Positions 1-5,605 of a stretch of DNA of 9,250 bases are shown piece by piece (the first letter of the stretch is position 1; each line of letters begins with the position of its first letter). A program made the translations under genes and the position numbers. The notes under the pieces are model-generated. The model did no database searches, was not told where the DNA came from, and saw only the letters and a list, made by a program, of their open reading frames with translations. The stretch is from Candidatus Iainarchaeum sp. Its GTDB lineage: Archaea; Iainarchaeota; Iainarchaeia; Iainarchaeales; JAAZKV01. The stretch is from assembly GCA_026397035.1 (NCBI GenBank), contig JAPLVQ010000171.1, positions 1 through 9,250 of the forward strand, written 5' to 3'.

Positions 1-1
1 C

Positions 2-100
2 GAAGCAATGAAAAAATATGTTAACGAATCACAAAAAAAGCATTGGACAGCAACAGAAAACAAAACAACCCAAACAACAATGCTACAGTACAGCAGTTAG
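2..100 (+). CDS. 3' end of an unidentified gene (partial)
   Basis: The second reading frame is open from the window edge to a TAG at 98-100, giving 32 residues that end in LQYSS; the other two + frames hit stops early. The tail is hydrophilic and rich in Lys, Thr, Gln and Asn, with no motif I recognise. Its codons (ACA, AAC, GCA, CAG) resemble those of the S-layer gene at the right end of the window rather than the T-rich codons of priL next door, which hints at a highly expressed or differently biased gene. A GC-rich hairpin follows 10 bases after the stop. The stretch is too short to name; it could be chance open frame, though the hairpin placement favours a real gene end. Confidence 0.5.
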   Translation, partial: EAMKKYVNESQKKHWTATENKTTQTTMLQYSS

Positions 101-110
101 CCAAAAGACC

Positions 111-130
111 CTCGGGGTTTCAACCCCGAG
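111..130 (+). terminator. GC-rich hairpin after the first gene
   Basis: CTCGGGGTT and AACCCCGAG form a perfect 9-base inverted repeat separated by TC, so the real loop would be 4-6 bases. It stands out in an otherwise AT-rich spacer, directly after a stop codon and before the priL promoter. There is no clear T-run behind it, so it may be an mRNA 3'-end stabiliser or a dispersed palindromic element rather than a classic archaeal terminator, which usually relies on T-runs. Confidence 0.45.
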
Positions 131-143
131 TAGTTCAGCTATG

Positions 144-150
144 TATTTAA
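144..150 (+). promoter_or_regulatory. TATA-like box for priL
   Basis: TATTTAA is centred 27 bases before the priL ATG at 174. With archaeal initiation about 25 bases downstream of the box, the transcript would start at or next to the ATG, that is, be leaderless. No Shine-Dalgarno sequence precedes the ATG, which agrees. Confidence 0.45.
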
Positions 151-173
151 TGTTTTCTTGTAATTAATGAAGT

Positions 174-1253
174 ATGGATCGTCTTGAATTTGCCCAGAAA
201 TTCCCTTATTCTGATTCTGCACGGGATTTTCTTAAAGAGATGGGTATTGCTCCAGATGCTGTTTCCGAGAATGCGATTAAAAAAGCGGCGTTAATGATTT
301 CGCGTGCTTTCTCAAATAGTGTTTATGCAATGGATTCGTATAATCCTTCAAAAGACTTTTTAGAAGAAGAAATAATTGCTTTTCCTGTTGCGAAAATGTT
401 TGTTTCGCTTATGCATGCTCCAAATATTACAGAAAAGTTTGCGCGAATGGTTTTAAAAAATACTTTTAATTATTTAATGGGGACCACTTCTACTAAAGAT
501 TTGTGTCAGCTCCTCGCAGATGACTTAAAAATTAATTATTCTCTTTCGATTGACCCAGACTTTTTGGCAGTAGTTCCTTTGCTTGATTATTTAGCAATTT
601 ATTTTATAGATAATGAATTAAAATTAGTAAATATGCCTCTTCGTGAGGGTAAAGTTTTTCTTAATTTGAATTCGTTTGCGCGTTTTCTTGCAGAAAAATC
701 TTATGCTCGTGTTTTTGATTCGCTTCCAATCCCTCAAGCGCAGATCCCTAAAAAGTTTCATTCTCTTGCGCGTAGTATTGATTCTCAGCTTATGGTGATT
801 GAGAAAAAGAATTTTGACGTGAAACTTGCGGGAAAAATTGATGCTGCTCTTTTTCCACCTTGTATGTCAGTGCTTTACTCAGCTCAGCTTGAAGGAAAAA
901 AGCTTGCTTACCTTGAGCGCCTGACTCTTGCATCTTTTCTTTACCAGCTTGGTATGCAAAGAGAGGATCTTCTTTTGGTTCTTTCAAAAAGCCCTGATTA
1001 TAAGAAGTCTGTTGCAGTGTATCATGTTGATCGGATTTTTTCAAAACAGCTTTCCGCTCCAGGGTGTAAAAAGATTTTAGAGTACGGTTTGAGGGTTAAA
1101 GAGTGCGAGAAAGAATGCACATTTAAACATCCTGTTCAGTATTATATCTCAAAATTGCGAACGCGTAATCGCCTTAAGAATTATTCAGGTTCGGATGGGA
1201 AAATAGTTTCAATAAAAAATGATGGCGCAAAAAATTTAGGGGAAGGGAAGTGA
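174..1253 (+). CDS. priL: DNA primase large subunit PriL
   Basis: This is the regulatory subunit of the archaeal/eukaryotic-type primase. It partners PriS and carries the C-terminal [4Fe-4S] domain needed for primer initiation. The 359-residue length is normal for archaeal PriL. Residues 1-210 are the helical N-terminal domain. Four cysteines fit the iron-sulfur ligands: C230 in ALFPPC, C298 in SAPGC, then C311 and C315 in RVKECEKEC, followed at once by the family's KHPVQYY. The ATG at 174 is chosen because a TATA-like box lies 27 bases upstream. The gene stops 6 bases before the GTG of priS, so the two are surely co-transcribed; the last priL codons contain the priS ribosome-binding site. 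Identification is firm; the cluster ligand assignment is by family pattern. Confidence 0.93.
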   Translation: MDRLEFAQKFPYSDSARDFLKEMGIAPDAVSENAIKKAALMISRAFSNSVYAMDSYNPSKDFLEEEIIAFPVAKMFVSLMHAPNITEKFARMVLKNTFNYLMGTTSTKDLCQLLADDLKINYSLSIDPDFLAVVPLLDYLAIYFIDNELKLVNMPLREGKVFLNLNSFARFLAEKSYARVFDSLPIPQAQIPKKFHSLARSIDSQLMVIEKKNFDVKLAGKIDAALFPPCMSVLYSAQLEGKKLAYLERLTLASFLYQLGMQREDLLLVLSKSPDYKKSVAVYHVDRIFSKQLSAPGCKKILEYGLRVKECEKECTFKHPVQYYISKLRTRNRLKNYSGSDGKIVSIKNDGAKNLGEGK

Positions 1254-1254
1254 C
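1247..1254 (+). promoter_or_regulatory. Ribosome-binding site deciding the GTG start of priS
   Basis: GGAAGTGA, spanning the end and stop codon of priL, differs by one base from GGAGGTGA and sits 5 bases before the GTG at 1260. It supports this GTG and coupled translation of priL and priS. Confidence 0.6.
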
Positions 1255-1259
1255 TTTTT

Positions 1260-2381
1260 GTGTTTGATGCAGTCTCTTCTTTGGAGTCAGAATTTCTAAA
1301 AAAGAACTTTTCTGCTTATTACAAAAACCATTTCATAGATTCTGTTCCCGAAGCTCCCCTAAGGGAATTTGGTTTTGGGGTTTTTAAACGCAAGATTGCG
1401 AATAGAAATATCGCTTTTTCCTCGGTTGCTGAAATGAATCAGTTTCTTCAAAATAGCGCTCCGCTTTTTTTTTCTTACTCAAATTCTTATTATCGTTTTC
1501 CGGAGAGGACCCCGACTGTTGCAAAGGAATGGTTAAAATCAGATTTGATTTATGAATTTGATGCTGATGAATTAGGGATTGAAGTTCCATTGATTAATGG
1601 TGTTCAGTGGTTTAGTAGTGAGCACTTAAATGAAGCAAAGCGTCAGGTTTTTCGCTTAATTGATTTTCTAGAAAGAGATTTTGGTTTTAACTTTTCAGGC
1701 AAGGCAGGTTTTCATGTTCATCTTCGGTCAAAAAATATTCATTCTCTAAACAAAAAATCGCGTATTGAGCTTGTTGATTATCTTACTGCGCATGGTTTTG
1801 ATTTTGCGAATATGGGTTTTGATTTTGACTCGCTTTTGTGTCCTGTTCCAAAAGGGCTTTTGGGAGAGCGTTTAGTTGGTGGAGTAAAAAAGCTTCTTGA
1901 AGGGGACGCAAAAGTTCTCTCAAAAATTAGCGGTCTTCAGCAGAAAAAGATTTTAAATTTGCTGTCTGTGCGGGAAAAATTGTTTGATTCAATTTCAAAA
2001 GGGCGTCTTCTTTCTCTGGGTAGCAAGCGGGACGCGGAATTTTGGCGTTCTTTATTTGAATATGTTCTTCTAAAAGAGCGTGTTCCTATTGATCGTCAGA
2101 CTAGTATTGATTTGAATAAAATAATCCGTGTGCCCCAGACTCTTCATGGGGATACAGGGCTTCTTGCAAAAATAGTTCCTCTTGATGCCTTAAAATCTTT
2201 TGAGCCTCTAAAGGACACGGTTGTTTTCGATTCAACCCCGACCAAAGTTCAGGTAATTAAATCTCCTAAATTTTCCTTGGGGGATTCTTCGTTTGGTGAA
2301 ATGGAGAATGAAACAGTTGTTCTTCCTCTTTTCGCCGCGATTTACCTTATTGGAAAGGGCGCTGCGTTTTTGCCTAAATGA
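1260..2381 (+). CDS. priS: DNA primase catalytic (small) subunit PriS
   Basis: This is the catalytic subunit of the archaeo-eukaryotic primase, which makes RNA/DNA primers for replication. The 373-residue product shows the family motifs in order: REFGFG (35-40); LIYEFDADEL with metal-binding D101 and D103; SGKAGFHVHL (146-155), the phosphate-binding SGxxGxHxH motif; and VPIDRQTSID (275-284) with the expected third catalytic aspartate D278, leading into IIRVPQTLHGDTGL (288-301). Many PriS proteins have a Cys/His zinc knuckle between the DxD and SGxxGxHxH motifs. Here residues 104-135 have no cysteine and one histidine (H122), so the knuckle is gone; the only cysteine in the protein is C194. 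GTG is the start, backed by a Shine-Dalgarno site in the end of priL. All catalytic residues are kept, so the enzyme should be active. Confidence 0.94.
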   Translation: MFDAVSSLESEFLKKNFSAYYKNHFIDSVPEAPLREFGFGVFKRKIANRNIAFSSVAEMNQFLQNSAPLFFSYSNSYYRFPERTPTVAKEWLKSDLIYEFDADELGIEVPLINGVQWFSSEHLNEAKRQVFRLIDFLERDFGFNFSGKAGFHVHLRSKNIHSLNKKSRIELVDYLTAHGFDFANMGFDFDSLLCPVPKGLLGERLVGGVKKLLEGDAKVLSKISGLQQKKILNLLSVREKLFDSISKGRLLSLGSKRDAEFWRSLFEYVLLKERVPIDRQTSIDLNKIIRVPQTLHGDTGLLAKIVPLDALKSFEPLKDTVVFDSTPTKVQVIKSPKFSLGDSSFGEMENETVVLPLFAAIYLIGKGAAFLPK

Positions 2382-2492
2382 ACCCTTAGTGTTTAAAATG
2401 AATATGTTTGTTTAATTAGTTAATTAGTTTTTTTATTGCTTTGGAGTTTTGTCGTGTATATTTTTAAAACTTTTTTCCTTTATCGCCTTACG

Positions 2493-2503
2493 CTTTTTAA
2501 TTA
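2493..2503 (+). promoter_or_regulatory. TATA-like box for the GINS gene
   Basis: CTTTTTAATTA lies about 40 bases before the ATG at 2538, so a transcript would start near 2524 with a leader of roughly 14 bases. The 156-base spacer after priS is T-rich, includes runs of 6-7 T that could end the primase transcript, and holds a short TTAATTAG tandem near 2413-2428. AAGGGG abuts the ATG too closely to be a normal ribosome-binding site. Confidence 0.35.
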
Positions 2504-2537
2504 GTTCGTTGGTGTTTTTGTTAGGGTTGTAAGGGGT

Positions 2538-3074
2538 ATGAGGATTGATTATGACGAGCTTCGCAGGATTCATCGTCTTGAAAAAAACACTTCACGTTTA
2601 GTTGAGGTTGAGGACGATTTCATTGATTCTCTTGAAGTTTTTGTGGCTGAGGAGAAAAAAAAGTATCTTGCTTCATTAAAAAACTTTTCCGCTTCCGAAG
2701 CGCGCGAGTTCACTAATTTAAAGCGCATAATTGAAGAGATTTTTATAATGCGTGAAAAAAAGATTCTAAACAAGGCTTTAATTTCTGCTCACACTAGGGA
2801 GGTTATTGAAGAGAAGATGGCTCGTCAGGAGCTTGAGAATTTCAAAAAGCTTTTGCATGTGCTTGAGGATTATTATAGTTTGTATCAGTCTCTTTTTGGA
2901 GAATCAGAAAAAAAAGAATCTTCGCTTGTTTCTGTAAAAATTCTAAAAGATATTCCTACTTTTGTCGGTACCGACATGAAAGAGTATGGTCCTTTTATGG
3001 AGGATGAAACTGTTGAGCTTCCCTCAAAAGTTGCTCGTCTTTTTGTTACAAGAAAGTTAGCGGAAGAGAAATAA
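2538..3074 (+). CDS. gins51: GINS replication complex subunit Gins51
   Basis: GINS joins MCM and the Cdc45/RecJ-like protein in the replicative helicase (CMG) complex. The 178-residue product opens with the conserved pattern DYDELRRIHRLEKN. It has a mainly helical A domain to about residue 120 and a small beta-rich B domain at the C-terminus (130-178: VSVKILKDIPTFVGTDMKEYGPF and ELPSKVARLFV). The A-then-B order marks the Gins51 type; the B-A partner Gins23 is not in the window, so a homotetramer as in many archaea is possible. The gene sits in the classic neighbourhood of primase and aIF2-alpha. Start choice rests on the family's N-terminus. Confidence 0.9.
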   Translation: MRIDYDELRRIHRLEKNTSRLVEVEDDFIDSLEVFVAEEKKKYLASLKNFSASEAREFTNLKRIIEEIFIMREKKILNKALISAHTREVIEEKMARQELENFKKLLHVLEDYYSLYQSLFGESEKKESSLVSVKILKDIPTFVGTDMKEYGPFMEDETVELPSKVARLFVTRKLAEEK

Positions 3075-3208
3075 TTGTTTAATCAAAACTTCTTTTCTTC
3101 CAATATTAATTATTCGCGTGTGCATAAGACAATTTATTATTTTTGTTTGTAATCTTTTTCAAATTCCAAAAGGTTTTTTCCCAAGGCTTTTTTTGCCCTA
3201 ACTGCTGA

Positions 3209-3218
3209 CTTTTTAAGC
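3209..3218 (+). promoter_or_regulatory. TATA-like box for eif2a
   Basis: CTTTTTAAGC is centred about 36 bases before the ATG at 3250, predicting a start near 3240 and a very short leader. This argues against an upstream in-frame TTG at 3223. The spacer after gins51 (3075-3249) has T-runs suited to termination and no other gene. Confidence 0.45.
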
Positions 3219-3249
3219 TATTTTGCGCGGTTGTTTTTTATTGATTATT

Positions 3250-4011
3250 ATGGATTTTCCCGAGCGTGATGATTTTGCGGTAGTCAAGGTTATTCAGATT
3301 CTTGATTATGGTGTTTTTGTAGAGCTTTTAGAATACAAAAATAGCAGGGGTTTTGTTCATATTAGTAATGTTTCAAGTTCTTGGGTAAAGAATATTAGAA
3401 ATTTTGTGAAAATGAATCAGGTTCGTGTTGCAAAAGTTTTAAATGTTGATATTTTGAAAAAGCAGATTGATTTGTCTTTTGCGGGCGTTAACCCTATGAG
3501 GGAGCGTCAGGTCCTTAACCAGTATAAACAGATTAATCGTGAAGAAAAACTTATCGAGATTCTTGCCCGCGAGACAAAAAAGCCTTTTGATGAGGTTTGG
3601 ACAGCGGTTGCCGAGCCTCTTACTACCGAGTTTGGTTCTTTGTATGAAGCGTTTGAAAAAATCGCTCTTGGCGCACAAGTATCTTCTTCTCTTGCAAAAG
3701 AATGGATTGCTCCGGTTAAGGATTTAGTTGAGAAGAATGTTGTTGTTTCAAAAAAAGAGATTTCCGGTAAACTAAAATTATTTTCTTCAAAAGCGGGTGG
3801 TCTTGGGGCTTTAAAGGATATTCTGTCTGAAGCGGAATCAGTAAAGGGTTGCTTGATTTCTTACGCCGGCGGTGGTTTCTTTAATGTTTCCTGTGCCAGC
3901 CTTACTTTTAAGGAAGCTGATAAGACACTTTCTCTTGCGATAACTAATGCGGAAAAGAAAGCCAAAAAGCTTGGGGTAGAGTTTGAGTTTAAGCGTGATG
4001 AGAAGAAATAG
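3250..4011 (+). CDS. eif2a: Translation initiation factor aIF2 subunit alpha
   Basis: The alpha subunit of the heterotrimeric aIF2 (alpha, beta, gamma) that brings initiator Met-tRNA to the small ribosomal subunit. The 253-residue product has the family's three parts: an N-terminal S1/OB fold (about 7-80) with ILDYGVFVELLEY, GFVHISNVSSSWVKNIRNFV and IDLSFAGV; a helical middle domain (about 85-165); and a C-terminal alpha/beta domain (about 170-250) that contacts gamma. The ATG at 3250 is preferred over the TTG at 3223, because the latter adds nine hydrophobic residues before MDFPERDDF and lies close to the TATA-like box. Its neighbours in many archaea, ribosomal proteins L44e and S27e upstream and nop10 downstream, are missing; gins51 precedes it directly. 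Confidence 0.93.
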   Translation: MDFPERDDFAVVKVIQILDYGVFVELLEYKNSRGFVHISNVSSSWVKNIRNFVKMNQVRVAKVLNVDILKKQIDLSFAGVNPMRERQVLNQYKQINREEKLIEILARETKKPFDEVWTAVAEPLTTEFGSLYEAFEKIALGAQVSSSLAKEWIAPVKDLVEKNVVVSKKEISGKLKLFSSKAGGLGALKDILSEAESVKGCLISYAGGGFFNVSCASLTFKEADKTLSLAITNAEKKAKKLGVEFEFKRDEKK

Positions 4012-4033
4012 TTTCTAAATTTTTTCTGGCGTT

Positions 4034-4043
4034 GCTTTTTATT
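4034..4043 (+). promoter_or_regulatory. TATA-like box for the PAC2-family gene
   Basis: GCTTTTTATT is centred about 29 bases before the ATG at 4068 in the 56-base spacer after eif2a. It suggests a leaderless start at 4068 and a promoter of its own; no Shine-Dalgarno site is visible. Confidence 0.4.
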
Positions 4044-4067
4044 CCTTTTCTTTCTGTATTGTTCATT

Positions 4068-4847
4068 ATGCCTACTCGTATTCTTGTGATAAAAAAGCTT
4101 GCGCTAAAAGATGCTGTGCTGTTAGTTGGTCTTCCTGGTATTGGTCTTGTTGGAAAGATTGCGGTTGATTATTTACTAAAACAATTCAAAACAGAAAAGG
4201 TTGCTGAAATTCTTTCGGATTCTTTTCCTCCGAGTGTTCATACTAAAGAGTCAAAAGTTTTTCTGATTAAGGATGATGTTTTTCATTTTAATTTTAAGGG
4301 AAAAGATTTTTTGTTCCTTGCTGGCCCGGTTCAGCCGACGCTTGATTTTAAGGTTGGTTCTTCTCATGAACATTACGAATTTGCTGAGACTCTAGTAAAT
4401 TTTTTCAAAAGTATTGGTGTTTCTGAAATTATCACTCTTGCTGGAATTAATGTTGGGGATAACAGGATTAACAAAAAGCCTGAAGTGATTGTTGCAGGTA
4501 CTGATGATGTGATTATTGATTTGTGGAAAAAGTTTGGGGCTAAAGAGGATAAGAAAGAAGGGCTTATTTCTGGGGCAGCTGGATTGTTTGTTGGTATTGG
4601 CAGGCTTCACAATATTAAGGGCGCATGCTTAATGGGTGAGACTAATCCTCAGCTTGTTTATGGGGATCATGGTAGCGCAAAGCAGGTTGTTGAGCTTATT
4701 TCTAAGCGTTTTAATTTCATGGTGAAGATGAAGAGTATTGAGAAGGATTCTAAGCAAATAGAAAAAGCGTTTAAGGAACTTACTACGGGGCTTGAGCATC
4801 CTGTTGAGGATGAAACAAAAGCCGATAATTTGAGTTACGTGCGGTAA
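4068..4847 (+). CDS. PAC2-family protein (proteasome assembly chaperone-like)
   Basis: The 259-residue product matches the archaeal PAC2 family, whose eukaryotic relatives help assemble the 20S proteasome. The archaeal role is less certain. Visible family features are LLVGLPGIGLVGKIAVDYLL (18-37), the glycine-rich opening strand-loop-helix; the middle strand LAGPVQP (84-90); ITLAGINVG (122-130); GLISGAAGLFVGIG (165-178); and CLMGETNPQLVYGD (187-200). A charged tail from about 222 is probably helical. An in-frame ATG at 4032 would add 12 hydrophobic residues, but the TATA-like box 29 bases before 4068 and the family-like start MPTRILVIKK favour 4068. Members of this family commonly sit just after aIF2-alpha and nop10 in archaea; here nop10 is absent. 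Confidence 0.85.
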   Translation: MPTRILVIKKLALKDAVLLVGLPGIGLVGKIAVDYLLKQFKTEKVAEILSDSFPPSVHTKESKVFLIKDDVFHFNFKGKDFLFLAGPVQPTLDFKVGSSHEHYEFAETLVNFFKSIGVSEIITLAGINVGDNRINKKPEVIVAGTDDVIIDLWKKFGAKEDKKEGLISGAAGLFVGIGRLHNIKGACLMGETNPQLVYGDHGSAKQVVELISKRFNFMVKMKSIEKDSKQIEKAFKELTTGLEHPVEDETKADNLSYVR

Positions 4848-4851
4848 TTTT

Positions 4852-4873
4852 ACTAGCTAGTGCTTTTTCTTTT
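4852..4873. terminator. Palindrome and T-run between convergent genes
   Basis: ACTAGCTAGT (4852-4861) is a perfect 10-base palindrome 4 bases after the PAC2 stop, followed by GCTTTTTCTTTT. It fills the 25-base gap to the oppositely oriented glycosylase gene. The T-run would end + strand transcripts; the palindrome itself is too short for a stable hairpin. Confidence 0.4.
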
Positions 4874-5481
4874 CAAAAAGATCCAAGTTTTGTTTGTTGT
4901 TTTTGTTGATTTTCTTTTTGCAAAAGTTTTTTTAAGTTCGTCAAATCTTCCAGTCCTTTTCTGCCGTTTCGCAAGTAATATGCTGGATGATAAATAAAAA
5001 ACATTTTTTTTCCTTCAAATTCGGTTGTTTCTCCTGTGTGCATGCTTTCTTTTCCAAATCCGCGTGCAGCGCTTTTCCCGAGTAGTACTATTACTTCGGG
5101 ATTAATCGCTTTAACCATTTTCATTGTGATTGGAAGAAAATAATTGATTTCTTCAGGGGTTGGCGGGCGTATTTTTCCTTCCTCTCCAAGAGGGATTATG
5201 GGTACAACATTCATTACTGCATAATCCGCACTTTGGAGGCCTAGTTCTTTCACCCATTCTTCAAGAAGTTTTCCGCTTCTCCCGACAAAGGGTTTTCCGT
5301 TCTCGTTTTCGCTAAATCCTGGGGCTTCTCCAACAAAAAGAATTTTTGCGTTGTCGCTTCCTCTTCCAAAGACTATGTGTCCGTTTGTCTTTAGCACATT
5401 ATTGTAGAGTGCATGTTTTATCGCTGCATCAAAAAGTGCTTCTCTTTGTGAGGATAACTTTTGGCTTTCGTTTAGTTCCAT
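4873..5481 (-). CDS. udg: Uracil-DNA glycosylase, family 4-like, cysteine-free
   Basis: Predicted to remove uracil from DNA as the first step of base excision repair. The 202-residue product has the family 4 layout: VFGRGS (37-42), motif A GEAPGFSEN (51-59), GKPFVGRSGKLLEEW (62-76), NVVP (91-94), PPTPEEI (106-112), VIVLLGKSAARG (130-141) and motif B HPAYYLRN (165-172). Family 4 enzymes normally bind a [4Fe-4S] cluster through four cysteines, a pair before VFG and a pair flanking the PTPEE region. This protein has none: NVVP-I replaces NVVKC and NYFLP replaces the CxP site. The last residues, QTKLGSF (196-202), resemble a C-terminal PCNA-interacting (PIP) box. The ATG at 5481 is preferred over a TTG at 5499, because a TATA-like box lies 28 bases upstream. 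Fold is clear; activity without the cluster is an inference. Confidence 0.85.
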   Translation of the reverse strand: MELNESQKLSSQREALFDAAIKHALYNNVLKTNGHIVFGRGSDNAKILFVGEAPGFSENENGKPFVGRSGKLLEEWVKELGLQSADYAVMNVVPIIPLGEEGKIRPPTPEEINYFLPITMKMVKAINPEVIVLLGKSAARGFGKESMHTGETTEFEGKKMFFIYHPAYYLRNGRKGLEDLTNLKKLLQKENQQKQQTKLGSF

Positions 5482-5498
5482 ACAATTCTCTCTTCCCA

Positions 5499-5561
5499 AA
5501 ACACTTTTATTTACTTCTCAAATGCTTTTATTTACTTCCCAAACACTTTTATTAAGTTTCT
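5499..5561. repeat. Three tandem 21-base repeats upstream of udg
   Basis: Units begin at 5499, 5520 and 5541. Units 1 and 2 share TTTTATTTACTTC and differ at few bases; unit 3 keeps AAACACTTTTATT and then diverges. On the minus strand each unit contains AATAAAAG, a TATA-like element, and unit 1 lies at the udg promoter position. The array may be stacked TATA boxes, regulator sites two helical turns apart, or slippage products. Confidence 0.75.
5504..5513 (-). promoter_or_regulatory. TATA-like box for udg
   Basis: Read on the minus strand this is TAAATAAAAG, centred 28 bases before the ATG at 5481, which predicts a leaderless transcript. It lies inside the first of the three 21-base repeats. 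Confidence 0.5.
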
Positions 5562-5575
5562 TTTTCAGTTATTAA

Positions 5576-5605
5576 GGTGTTTTTGTGATCAGGGTGTTTT
5601 TGTGA
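5576..5605 (+). repeat. Duplicated ribosome-binding site and start, with tiny leader ORF
   Basis: GGTGTTTTTGTGA occurs twice, at 5576-5588 and 5593-5605. Each copy is a GGTG Shine-Dalgarno core, five T and a GTG. The second GTG (5602) starts the long gene. The first GTG (5585) starts a six-codon frame, MIRVFL, whose TGA (5603-5605) overlaps the second GTG. This could be a translated leader coupled to the main gene or simply a 17-base duplication. Confidence 0.6.

Noticed and set aside
790..1044. Minus-strand open frame within priL
   Set aside because: It is antisense to a conserved part of PriL that includes the cluster cysteine C230; no motif or start signal was seen.
3075..3249. A missed L44e, S27e or small RNA gene between gins51 and eif2a
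   Set aside because: The spacer is T-rich with frequent stops and no Cys-x2-Cys zinc motifs; one CTGA near 3205 could be a D box but there is no matching C box.
3539..3727. Second + strand frame inside eif2a
   Set aside because: It overlaps the aIF2-alpha helical domain in another frame and yields a Leu-rich shadow with no start signal.
5499..5561. Possible CRISPR array
   Set aside because: The 21-base units abut with no unique spacers and are imperfect; this is a short tandem repeat.
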